A stretch of DNA of 64,000 bases from the NCBI RefSeq assembly GCF_009363275.1, contig NZ_CP045324.1, forward strand, positions 992,001-1,056,000, given 5' to 3'. Shown here in pieces: positions 7,388 through 15,792 of this stretch. The notes beneath the pieces were generated by a model, which saw nothing but the letters and a program-made list of their open reading frames with translations, was not told the origin of the DNA and did not search any database. The position numbers and the translations under genes were made by a program. Every line of letters begins with the position of its first letter. Positions within the stretch are counted from its first letter, which is position 1. Source of the stretch: Marinobacter sp. THAF197a (GTDB taxonomy: Bacteria; Pseudomonadota; Gammaproteobacteria; Pseudomonadales; Oleiphilaceae).

Positions 7388-9859
7388 TCACGCATCCAGC
7401 ATGGTGACCTGCTGAATGGCTTGTCGTTTTTCAACGCTCAGCACCAGCCGGGCATCTTCGGCCACCTCATCCAGACCTTCTCCGTAACAAAGCAGGCCGT
7501 TGTCATCGGTGGTTAGCACGCCGGTTTTCTGCATATTGGCGATGAAGTTCCGGAACAGGGTTTTGTCGAAGAATTCCGGCGCATTCAGGCCAAACAGGAT
7601 AGACATCCGCTCGGCCAGCAGGGTGCTTTGCTCTTCCAGTTCCGCCGCGGTCAGTTTGCCCGAACCATACTTGCGCAGAATGCCCAGGGTAATGTGGTAT
7701 CGCTCCAGGGTCTGGATGATAAAGCGGGACAGGATGCGGGCCCGCAGCATGGCTTCGGTGCCTTCTTCCGGTCGGCCCAGGCGCTCGTCATCCAGTTGGA
7801 TAACCAGGCCCTGATCAATCAGCACGTCGATCCACTTGTTAATAACCGATTCCACTTCATCCTGCCCGAATTTCAGGAACAGTTCGGACTGCAGGTAAGG
7901 GTAGGCAACGCTGGTAAGGAACAGAACCTTGTCTCTGCGCAGGCTGGTTTTGTTCTCGAACAGGCTGACAATCAGCGCCGGCAATGCAAACAGGTGCTGG
8001 ATGTTGTTGCGGTAGTAGGTCATCAGAATGGCGTTGGCGCCTTCCAGGGCAATGATATCGCCCAGCTTCTGGGGTTGGCGGGTAATCAGCCCCATGTTCT
8101 CACAGTAGGCAACCCAGTCCCGCGCAGAACCCTCTGGCAAGGTGACGGTGTTGGCGTACGGGTAGGCCCTGAGCAAGTTGGCATACTGGTCCATCAGCCT
8201 GATCAGTTGACCCTCATCCATGGCCAGGCGCTCGGTACCCAGTAAAACGGTGGCGGTCATGCCAATCGGGTTGACCGCCACAGAAGCGTTGATGTTGCTG
8301 GCTACCCGCTTGGACAGTTCATCCACTGCCTCGGTGAGCCACGTGGGCCGGTACTCGGCGTCGTAAGCCTCGCTGCGCCAGCTTTCATGGACTTCGTCCA
8401 GAACATCGGCCAGTGGTATGGCGTCACCAAAGTTCACCGCTACCCGGCCGAACGAGTTGGTCAGTTTCCGGGCCGTCTTGGCCAGGCCGAAGACGCTTTC
8501 CTTCTGTTTCTTTTTACCGCGCAGCTCGCCCAGGTAGGAGCGGCCCTCCATCACTTTCTCATAACCGATGTAAACCGGCACGAATACGATGGGTTTGCGG
8601 TGATCCCGCAGGAAGCTGCGCACGGTCATCGACAGCATGCCCGGACGTGGTGGCAGCATGCGCCCGGTGCGGGAGCGGCCGCCCTCGACAAAGTATTCCA
8701 CCGAGTAGCCCCGGGTGAACATCACGTGCATGTATTCGTTGAAAACCGTGGCGTACAGGGGATTATCCCGGAAGCTGCGGCGCATGAAGAAAGCCCCGCC
8801 CCTGCGCAGGATAGGGCCAACAATGGGCATGTTCAGGTTGATGCCGGCAGCAATGTGGGGTGGCATCAGGCCGTTCTTGTAAAGCACGTAGGACAGCAAC
8901 AGGTAATCGATGTGCGAACGATGGCAGGGAACATAGACCACCGCATGGTCCTGGGCGACTTCCTTGGCCACCTTGATGTTGTTGACGGCGATGCCGTTGT
9001 AGATTCGGTTCCAGAGCCAGGCCAGCGCCAGTTCCAGGAATCGGATGGTCACAATGGACATGCTGGCGGCAATTTCGTCCGCGTATTTGTAGGCTTTGGC
9101 GCGAACCTTTTCAGGCGGGATATCGTCTTTGGCGGCAGTTTCCCGTATCGCTTCCTTGACAGCCTGGGTGCGCACCAGGCCTTCCACCAGGGTACGACGG
9201 TGCGACAGATCCGGCCCCAGCACCGCCTGGCGAACCCGGCGGAAATGGGTGCGCAGAATACGTGCCAGCTTCCGCTTGGCTTTTTCTTCGTTGTTCCTGT
9301 ATTCGTCGACCACCTGCTTGAGTGACAGGGGCTGGTTAAACTGCACATAGGTGCTGCGACCATGCACCAGAATGATCAGGAACTTCTGCAGCCGCCCGGC
9401 AACCGACCAGGTGTCTGACAGCAACAGCTTGACCAGGGATTTCTCCTTATCCGGAGAACGGCCCCAAAACAATGAGACAGGAACAATCTGTACGTCCTGT
9501 TCGGGATGCTCCAGGCCAAACTGTACGAGGCCGGTGAACTCTTTGGTGGGAACCGGGGTTTGCCGGCCGCCGCTGAACGGCCCGCCAATGCGCTTGTACA
9601 GATAGAAAAAGGAGTGGGCCGGCCCGTTTTTTACCGGCAGGCTGTCGGTTGCACCGGGCAGGCGCGCATGGATGACCTCTTGCTCAAGCACCAGGCGGCT
9701 GGACAACGAGCTGTATTGCAGCACGTAGCACACCGGTTTGTCCGGATCGAGCCCCAGGGCCTCCAGGGTATTGCCGCTGACATCGGTCCTGACCCATAAA
9801 AACAGGATCTTGCGGAAAAGAGACAGGATCAGGCTGCGAATGCCCTGATAAAGTCGCAT
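7388..9859 (-). CDS. plsB: Glycerol-3-phosphate 1-O-acyltransferase
   Basis: Membrane enzyme that acylates sn-glycerol-3-phosphate at position 1, the first step of phospholipid synthesis. The length, 823 residues, is typical of PlsB. The acyltransferase HX4D motif is visible as CHRSHIDYLLLSYVL near residue 317. It is followed by the substrate-binding FFMRRSFRDNPLY block and the FVEGGRSRTGRMLPPRPG block near residue 390. It is a single-gene unit on the minus strand, divergent from nudC. In a wax-ester-forming organism it competes with the fatty acyl reductase (19.5 kb) for acyl chains; that link is inference. Confidence 0.97.
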   Translation of the reverse strand: MRLYQGIRSLILSLFRKILFLWVRTDVSGNTLEALGLDPDKPVCYVLQYSSLSSRLVLEQEVIHARLPGATDSLPVKNGPAHSFFYLYKRIGGPFSGGRQTPVPTKEFTGLVQFGLEHPEQDVQIVPVSLFWGRSPDKEKSLVKLLLSDTWSVAGRLQKFLIILVHGRSTYVQFNQPLSLKQVVDEYRNNEEKAKRKLARILRTHFRRVRQAVLGPDLSHRRTLVEGLVRTQAVKEAIRETAAKDDIPPEKVRAKAYKYADEIAASMSIVTIRFLELALAWLWNRIYNGIAVNNIKVAKEVAQDHAVVYVPCHRSHIDYLLLSYVLYKNGLMPPHIAAGINLNMPIVGPILRRGGAFFMRRSFRDNPLYATVFNEYMHVMFTRGYSVEYFVEGGRSRTGRMLPPRPGMLSMTVRSFLRDHRKPIVFVPVYIGYEKVMEGRSYLGELRGKKKQKESVFGLAKTARKLTNSFGRVAVNFGDAIPLADVLDEVHESWRSEAYDAEYRPTWLTEAVDELSKRVASNINASVAVNPIGMTATVLLGTERLAMDEGQLIRLMDQYANLLRAYPYANTVTLPEGSARDWVAYCENMGLITRQPQKLGDIIALEGANAILMTYYRNNIQHLFALPALIVSLFENKTSLRRDKVLFLTSVAYPYLQSELFLKFGQDEVESVINKWIDVLIDQGLVIQLDDERLGRPEEGTEAMLRARILSRFIIQTLERYHITLGILRKYGSGKLTAAELEEQSTLLAERMSILFGLNAPEFFDKTLFRNFIANMQKTGVLTTDDNGLLCYGEGLDEVAEDARLVLSVEKRQAIQQVTMLDA

Positions 9860-9999
9860 AAGATGTTACTCCGGTACTGGAAACAGGCGCCAAGTTTAAC
9901 GGGTTGAGGCGGGTGCGGAAAGCGGTATACAGATTCTTGCTAGTGATTGTGATGTGTTACATTGCCGCTCAGACAAACGGTTGCTGATAAGGCAAAAGC

Positions 10000-10830
10000 A
10001 TGGTGAGCAAAAGCGAGCAGTGGTTGCCGGGCTGGTTTGAAGACGTCCCTGTGCAAGGGGACCTGCTTCTGGCGTTTTCCGGTAACAATGTCCTTAAGCC
10101 GGATAACGGCTGGTTGTTGGCCTGGGGCGGTCCGGAAATGGGCGACAGTCGCCCGGAGGCCCTTGCCCTGGGTACCTGGAATGGCCGGCGTCTGTTCGTT
10201 TGTACCTTGCCAGACTCCGGGCTGCCTGGCGCCCAGTTGGTTACCTTGAGGGACGCCCTGCTGGTGTCACCCGAGGCGCCTGCAGATTTGCTCAGTACCG
10301 GCTTCCAGGTATTGCAGTGGTGGCAGGACCACCGCTATTGCGGTCGGTGCGGAGAGCGCACCGAGTCACATCCCCGGGAGCGGGCTCGCTGGTGCAGCCG
10401 TTGCAATATCCCCTGGTATCCCCGAATCGCACCCTGTGTGATTGTGGTCATCCGGCGCGGCAGCCAGTTCCTGCTGGCGAGGTCTTCCAGGGTGACCCGG
10501 AATTTCTACAGCCTGATTGCCGGTTTTGTCGAACCTGGGGAAAGCCTTGAGCAGGCCGTGGCCCGGGAAGTAAAAGAAGAGACAGGATTGGACGTTGGCA
10601 ATATCCGCTACCGGAGTTCCCAACCCTGGCCTTTTCCCCATCAGATGATGGTGGGTTTTTTTGCCGATTATCAGGGTGGTGAACTCAGCCTGCAGGAAGA
10701 TGAGCTGGCGGATGCCGGCTGGTTCAGTGCCGACGATCATCCACCCATTCCGCCCGATACCACCATTGCCGGCCGCCTGATCAGTGCCATGAAACAGGAA
10801 ATTGCCGAGAACGGGAGCGATGCCGGATGA
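10000..10830 (+). CDS. nudC: NAD(+) diphosphatase / RNA decapping hydrolase NudC
   Basis: Hydrolyses NADH/NAD+ to NMN and AMP and removes NAD caps from RNA. The 276 residues include a four-cysteine zinc site (CGRC near 114 and CSRC near 132), and the Nudix box GFVEPGESLEQAVAREVKEE near residues 174-193. The SQPWPFPHQMM motif immediately after the box distinguishes NudC from other Nudix enzymes. The start ATG has AAGG seven bases upstream. It overlaps murI by four bases (ATGA), so the two are translationally coupled. Confidence 0.96.
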   Translation: MVSKSEQWLPGWFEDVPVQGDLLLAFSGNNVLKPDNGWLLAWGGPEMGDSRPEALALGTWNGRRLFVCTLPDSGLPGAQLVTLRDALLVSPEAPADLLSTGFQVLQWWQDHRYCGRCGERTESHPRERARWCSRCNIPWYPRIAPCVIVVIRRGSQFLLARSSRVTRNFYSLIAGFVEPGESLEQAVAREVKEETGLDVGNIRYRSSQPWPFPHQMMVGFFADYQGGELSLQEDELADAGWFSADDHPPIPPDTTIAGRLISAMKQEIAENGSDAG

Positions 10831-11675
10831 TGGCCGGTTTGCCTCCTCGGGTGCTGGTATTCGATTCCGGTGTTGGCGGGCTCAGTGTGGCTGCCCGCAT
10901 TCACCAGTCGCTTCCCGGTGCGGACCTGGTGTATCTGGCGGATAACGCTGGTTTTCCCTACGGCGGTCAGAGCGAGCAGGTGGTGATTGAGCGCTGCTGC
11001 TCCCTGATCCGGCAAAGCCTGCAACAGTCGCCTTGTGACATCATCGTGGTGGCCTGCAACACCGCCAGCACGGTGGTGCTTCCGCATTTGCGGGCCATGA
11101 CGGAGCTCCCGGTTGTGGGTGTGGTGCCGGCGATCAAGCCCGCCGCCGCCTGCACTGTGAATGGTCGGGTCGGGCTACTGGCAACGCCGGCAACGGTACA
11201 GCGACCCTATCTGGATAAGCTCATTGCCGAGTTTGCCAGTGACTGCGACGTGGTGCGGCTTGGCCACCCTGGGCTCGTGTGCTGGGCAGAGCAACTGGTG
11301 CAAGGCGCAGAACCGCCCCAGAATGAGCTGGATGAAGCCATGGCGCCGCTGCGTGAGGCTGGTGTAGATACCGTAGTGCTTGGCTGTACTCACTATCCGC
11401 TGTTGCTACCCTGGCTCCGGAAAAGCCTGCCGGAGGTCACTGCATGGGTGGATTCCGGTGACGCCATCGCTCGCCGGGTCGCCTTCCTGCTGGGCGAATC
11501 CGGGCGTTTGGCGGCAGCGGAAACCCCCAGAGCGGATACCGGTGGCGTGGTGTCAGAGGCCCACTTTACCGGGGACGCCCCCCCGGATGTTGCCCTGTTC
11601 ATGGCCGAAATGGGGATTTCAGTGGCGCGGGTTTGCGAGCATTGGCCCGGCGTTACAACAGCCGGGTCAGCTTGA
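10827..11675 (+). CDS. murI: Glutamate racemase
   Basis: Interconverts L- and D-glutamate, providing D-Glu for peptidoglycan. The 282-residue protein has the N-terminal FDSGVGGLSV motif and the two catalytic cysteine motifs VACNTAST (near residue 77) and LGCTHYPLL (near 187). It also has a SDSGDAIARR-like segment near the C terminus (WVDSGDAIARRV). Its start overlaps the nudC stop (ATGA). The last 23 bp overlap tail-to-tail with the DUF2156 gene on the other strand. Confidence 0.96.
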   Translation: MMAGLPPRVLVFDSGVGGLSVAARIHQSLPGADLVYLADNAGFPYGGQSEQVVIERCCSLIRQSLQQSPCDIIVVACNTASTVVLPHLRAMTELPVVGVVPAIKPAAACTVNGRVGLLATPATVQRPYLDKLIAEFASDCDVVRLGHPGLVCWAEQLVQGAEPPQNELDEAMAPLREAGVDTVVLGCTHYPLLLPWLRKSLPEVTAWVDSGDAIARRVAFLLGESGRLAAAETPRADTGGVVSEAHFTGDAPPDVALFMAEMGISVARVCEHWPGVTTAGSA

Positions 11676-12660
11676 ACATGGCGAGGAATTCCAGAGCCGG
11701 AATAGCGCGTTTGTGGCAGCAGTAGGTTTTGAAGTTGTCACCCCGGAAACGGGATTTGGTGAACTCCAGGCCTTTGAAGTTGTAAAGGAAATTGCCTTTC
11801 TCGTAGATGCCGTGCATCAAACGTTTCAGTAATCGGCTTTCCTGGTGCTCGGTGGCCTGGTCCAGCGATAGCGGAATCAGGCCCAGGTCCAGGAAGGGCA
11901 CACCTTCGGCCTTGAAGGTGTCCATGGCGTGGGCCATCAGGGTGTAGAAAATGCCCTGTCGGAAATCGGCGTTGGCGCGGGAGATATTCGGTACGTAACT
12001 GATGATCTCGTTGTTGCGGTAGATCGGATCAAAATAGATGAAGCCCACCGCCTTGCCGTCCTGGTAGGCGTAAAAGTGCCGCTCGTTTTCCCGATAGTCC
12101 ATTTCCATGGGCCGAATCAGGAAGCGGATCTCGTTGCTCTTGCACTTGCGGGTGCGTATCCAGGCTTCGGAGATCTCCCGGGTGTGGTCATCACTGAACC
12201 GTTCCATGACGGTAATGCCGTTCTTCTCGGCCTGGTTAAGTGCGGTGCGCAGAATCTGTTTCTTCTTGCCGGTCAGGCTCCAGGACCTGAGATCAATCCG
12301 GGATTCGCAGCCAAACTGGGTGCCATACAGGCCAAAGCGAAGGTGCAGAAAATCCACCACCGATTTCGAAACCTGGATGTAGCAGGCGTTAGGAAAGGTC
12401 TGCTGGAACTTCTCCAGCATGGCGGGGAAATGCTCGGGTGCGCTCACTGGATCTGACAGGACAAAGGTGCCGCCCCATTTTCGCATATAGGCAATGTAGC
12501 CCATACCCGGCACATCAAAATACTGCATGCCCGGCTGCAGGGTTGAGAACGACTGTGAGTGCTGGCCGTATTTCTTGAGGTAGTTGACGCGCTCGGCGAA
12601 GCTGAACTGGCCGTCTGCCAGTTCCCTGATGTTGTCGAGGGCAAGAATCTGATCTGACAT
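11653..12660 (-). CDS. DUF2156 (phosphatidylglycerol lysyltransferase C-terminal-like) protein
   Basis: Encodes 335 residues resembling the GNAT-like domain of DUF2156, also found at the end of MprF. The N half carries MQYFDVPGMGYIAYMRKWGG and FVLSDPVSAPEHF. The C half has VGFIYFDPIYRN and PFLDLGLIPLS, typical of this family. There are no membrane helices, so unlike MprF it is cytosolic or peripheral. The start has GGGAG upstream. It lies 45 bp downstream of a methyltransferase gene on the same strand and probably forms an operon with it. The acceptor of any aminoacyl or acyl transfer is unknown. Confidence 0.8.
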   Translation of the reverse strand: MSDQILALDNIRELADGQFSFAERVNYLKKYGQHSQSFSTLQPGMQYFDVPGMGYIAYMRKWGGTFVLSDPVSAPEHFPAMLEKFQQTFPNACYIQVSKSVVDFLHLRFGLYGTQFGCESRIDLRSWSLTGKKKQILRTALNQAEKNGITVMERFSDDHTREISEAWIRTRKCKSNEIRFLIRPMEMDYRENERHFYAYQDGKAVGFIYFDPIYRNNEIISYVPNISRANADFRQGIFYTLMAHAMDTFKAEGVPFLDLGLIPLSLDQATEHQESRLLKRLMHGIYEKGNFLYNFKGLEFTKSRFRGDNFKTYCCHKRAIPALEFLAMFKLTRLL

Positions 12661-12705
12661 GATGAAGCTCCCGGTAACCTGTTGTTATTTTGAGTCGGAA
12701 GAGAT

Positions 12706-13359
12706 TCAGGCTTGCTTGCGGCCAAGAATCGACCAGTAGCAATCCATGTTCAGAAGTTTGAAATGCTTTTTCTCGGTAACCTGCAGGCCCAGGCGCTGCA
12801 TGTGTTCCGGGTAGTTGTAGATCTTGTGGAAGGCGTTGTTGGCAAACAGCCAGAAGATGAACACCGCCATGTACCAGTAGAGCTTCTTGAACATGCGGGA
12901 GAGGATGTTGCCGGTCGGGTAGCAGAAGTCACCAACCACCACGCTGGCGTCTGCCTTGCCCAGGCGAATCAGGTGTTCCAGCACTTTCACCATCATGTCT
13001 TCGTCAAACACGTTGAGGAAAAAATTCGCCACTACCATGTCGTACTGCTCGAACTCGTTCACCTTCATGATGTCGCTGTGAATACGGCGGATGGTCAGGT
13101 TCGGCGCTTCTTTCTGCTGGGCATCGGCAAACTTGCGCAGCATGGTTTCAGACAGGTCGACCACGGTTACATCGGCGCCGAGTTCGGCGGCGCGGATGGC
13201 ATCCCGGCCGTGCCCTACGCCAGCAAACAGGATGCGGTCACCGGGTTTGACGGTTTCCACGTCGAGCATGGCGGTTTTGCAGCGGTGAATGTTTTTGCCG
13301 CTGTACAGGTTGCTCAGGAAGTCATAGACGGGGCCGATGTACTTGTACTTGTCGCGCAT
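12706..13359 (-). CDS. Class I SAM-dependent methyltransferase
   Basis: Encodes 217 residues. Motif I reads ILFAGVGHGRDAIRAAELGA (about residues 43-62), and the motif II aspartate follows in VTVVDLSETML. The first acidic residue usual in motif I (D/E-x-GxGxG) is replaced by Phe-Ala. A hydrophobic segment near residues 155-172 (LYWYMAVFIFWLFANNAF) suggests membrane association, so a lipid or quinone-like substrate is plausible but not shown. It is the promoter-proximal gene of a pair with the DUF2156 gene. Confidence 0.8.
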   Translation of the reverse strand: MRDKYKYIGPVYDFLSNLYSGKNIHRCKTAMLDVETVKPGDRILFAGVGHGRDAIRAAELGADVTVVDLSETMLRKFADAQQKEAPNLTIRRIHSDIMKVNEFEQYDMVVANFFLNVFDEDMMVKVLEHLIRLGKADASVVVGDFCYPTGNILSRMFKKLYWYMAVFIFWLFANNAFHKIYNYPEHMQRLGLQVTEKKHFKLLNMDCYWSILGRKQA

Positions 13360-13418
13360 GATGACTGCTGCCTTCTTCTTGTTCGCTGGTTGAACGTCAC
13401 CGTTATTGTGATTGTTAT

Positions 13419-13435
13419 TCCGACAGCCTGTCGGA
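13419..13435. promoter_or_regulatory. Inverted repeat upstream of the methyltransferase gene
   Basis: TCCGACA-GCC-TGTCGGA is a perfect 7 bp dyad 60 bp before the start of the minus-strand methyltransferase. It could be an operator or a small hairpin in the leader; no regulator can be assigned. Confidence 0.3.
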
Positions 13436-13593
13436 CAGTCCGGTGATCGGTTACTGATAACCTGAGCTTAGAGAAGGGGTGGGTTCAAAGATGTGCAGTA
13501 CTGCGCAATTCCAGATACACAAAGTAACGTATCGAAACACTTTGCAAACCGGGTCAATGTTTTAGTTAGGAGTGTCCTACAATCGAAAACCGG

Positions 13594-15771
13594 TTATCCG
13601 GTGTGGGCGAAGGCCAGGCCATCGCGGCTCAGCAGCCGGTCAATATCGGCCGCTGGCCGGGCGGGGCCGTAGAAGAATCCCTGCACCTGATGGCAGCCCA
13701 GGCTTGTCAGGTAGTTGAGCTGGTCGTCTGTTTCCACGCCCTCGGCGACGATCTCCAGTTTCAGGCCGTGGGCCATGGCAACGATGGCGTTCACTATGCA
13801 GGCGCCGTCCTCTCCGCTGCGAATGGCCCTGACAAAGGATTGATCCACTTTCAGGGTGTGGATGGGCAGCCGGTGCAAATAGTTGAGGGAGGAGTAGCCG
13901 GTGCCGAAGTCGTCAATGGCGATGCGTACACCGCAATCCGCCAGTTCTTTCAATTTCCGGCTGATCTGTTCCAGATCGTTCATGATCACGTTCTCGGTGA
14001 TCTCGATTTCCAGATTGCCGGCAGGAAAACGATGGGACTGGACCTGCTCCAGCAATGTCTCGACAAAGCGCGGATGTTCTACCTGGCTGGGTGACAGGTT
14101 GACCGCCAGGCGCAGGTTCGGATGCCCGCTGTTGATCCAGTGTCCTACGTCTCTGCAGGCCTGGTCCAGCACTCGCTCACTGAGCTTGCCGATTAGCCGG
14201 GTTTCTTCCGCCAGTGGCAGGAAGTCGCCCGGATAGATCAGCCCCCGTTCCGGATGTTGCCAGCGCACCAGAGCCTCCAGCCCTACCACCTGGTTGGTCT
14301 TGGAGCAGACTTGAGGCTGGTAGAACACCCTGAGTTCGTCCCGCTCCAGGGCCAGCCGTAAATCCCGCTCAAGGCTGAGCCGGTTGGCGGTATTGATGCT
14401 CATGCTGTCGGAATAGAAACGATAGCCATCTTTACCGCGGGCTTTGACGTGATACATGGCGATATCCGCGTTCTGGATCAGCTGGTCCATGGAGTTTCCA
14501 GCATCCGGGAACACTGCGATGCCAATACTGACCCCCACAAAGACTTCATGGTTACCGAGCTGGAAAGGATCTTTCAGAGTCTGTATCAGTTTCCTGGCAA
14601 TGCCCCGGGCGTCTTCCGGGCTATTTACCGAGGGCAGCAGCAGGGTGAATTCGTCGCCACCGAAGCGCGACAGGGTGTCGCCCCGGCGCAGGCATTTCTC
14701 GAGCCTGTGGGTCACGGCTTGCAGCAGGCGGTCACCCATGGCGTGGCCGAGGGTGTCGTTCACCACCTTGAAGCGATCCAGGTCCAGGAACATGACGGCG
14801 AGTTTTTGCTTGGCCCGCCGAGCCTGGGTGATGGCCAGCTCCAGGCGATCTTTGAACAGGGCCCGGTTGGGCAGTCGGGTGAGCAGGTCGTGGTAGGCCT
14901 GGAAGTTGATGAACGCTTCCGCCTCCTTGCGTTCAGTGACATCCCGGGCGATGCCGTAATAACGGGCCGGCTGGGCTGTCGAGCCGCCACGGGTGTCGCC
15001 GGTCTGGGGCCAGGTTTGCGGGTCTACCGGGAAGGCAGTGATTTCGAAATGCCGGGTTGCCTTGCTGCTGCCGCGGGTTTTAAGCCGCACTTCCAGCGTT
15101 CTGGGGTTATCCACCGAGATGTCCGGCCCCTGAAGGGCGTAGGTGCCCCTGGCCACGTCCCGGTCGTCCAGAATGTGCCCGAAATGACGACCGCAGAGCT
15201 CCGAAGGCTGATAGCCCAGCAGGCTTTCCACCTTGTTGTTGATGAAACAGATATGACCGGTTTTATCGAGCATGAATACGATATCCGGTGAACTGTTGAC
15301 GATGTAGCGGTGCAGGGCTTCGGATTTTTCCAGCCGGGTCTGGATCATTTCGTGGGCTTTGATCAGAGACTGTTTGCCCAGTACGCCCTCAACCGTGGTC
15401 AGCAGTTCCTCGGGATCAAACGGCTTGCGTATGTAGTCCAGGGCTCCCCGGCGCAATGCCCGGCTGACGGTACCGAAAGATCCTTCGCCGCTGACCACAA
15501 CCACACCGCAATCCGGCTGGTGGCTGGCTATGCGCTCCATCACCGCAAAACCATCGGTGTCGGGCATGTTGAGGTCGAGCAGTGCCAGGTCAAAGGCCTT
15601 GCTGGCCAGTTGTTCACAAGCCTGTTTTCCGCCATTGGCTTCGGTTACCTCGAAACCTCGGCCTCTCAGTAATTTGGCCAGGCTGGCCAGGAGGCGTGGT
15701 TCGTCATCGGCTATCAGAATCCTGGCCGGTTCGGACCCATGGAAGGGCTGCTTGCTCTGCTCTAATGCCAT
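13594..15771 (-). CDS. REC-PAS-GGDEF-EAL response regulator (cyclic-di-GMP)
   Basis: Encodes 725 residues. An N-terminal receiver domain has the phosphoacceptor aspartate in LALLDLNMPDTDGFAV (near residue 66). A PAS domain follows (about 150-270, SSPDIVFMLDKTGHICFIN). The GGDEF domain has an intact active site RFGGDEFTLLLPS, with an I-site RRGD five residues before it, so product inhibition is likely. The EAL domain has GLEALVRWQHPERG and DDFGTGYSSLNYLHR, both intact. It could therefore make and degrade c-di-GMP. It begins 21 bp after the HDOD-kinase gene, its probable cognate sensor. Confidence 0.93.
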   Translation of the reverse strand: MALEQSKQPFHGSEPARILIADDEPRLLASLAKLLRGRGFEVTEANGGKQACEQLASKAFDLALLDLNMPDTDGFAVMERIASHQPDCGVVVVSGEGSFGTVSRALRRGALDYIRKPFDPEELLTTVEGVLGKQSLIKAHEMIQTRLEKSEALHRYIVNSSPDIVFMLDKTGHICFINNKVESLLGYQPSELCGRHFGHILDDRDVARGTYALQGPDISVDNPRTLEVRLKTRGSSKATRHFEITAFPVDPQTWPQTGDTRGGSTAQPARYYGIARDVTERKEAEAFINFQAYHDLLTRLPNRALFKDRLELAITQARRAKQKLAVMFLDLDRFKVVNDTLGHAMGDRLLQAVTHRLEKCLRRGDTLSRFGGDEFTLLLPSVNSPEDARGIARKLIQTLKDPFQLGNHEVFVGVSIGIAVFPDAGNSMDQLIQNADIAMYHVKARGKDGYRFYSDSMSINTANRLSLERDLRLALERDELRVFYQPQVCSKTNQVVGLEALVRWQHPERGLIYPGDFLPLAEETRLIGKLSERVLDQACRDVGHWINSGHPNLRLAVNLSPSQVEHPRFVETLLEQVQSHRFPAGNLEIEITENVIMNDLEQISRKLKELADCGVRIAIDDFGTGYSSLNYLHRLPIHTLKVDQSFVRAIRSGEDGACIVNAIVAMAHGLKLEIVAEGVETDDQLNYLTSLGCHQVQGFFYGPARPAADIDRLLSRDGLAFAHTG

Positions 15772-15792
15772 TGGTCTGCTTCCGCTAATTCG

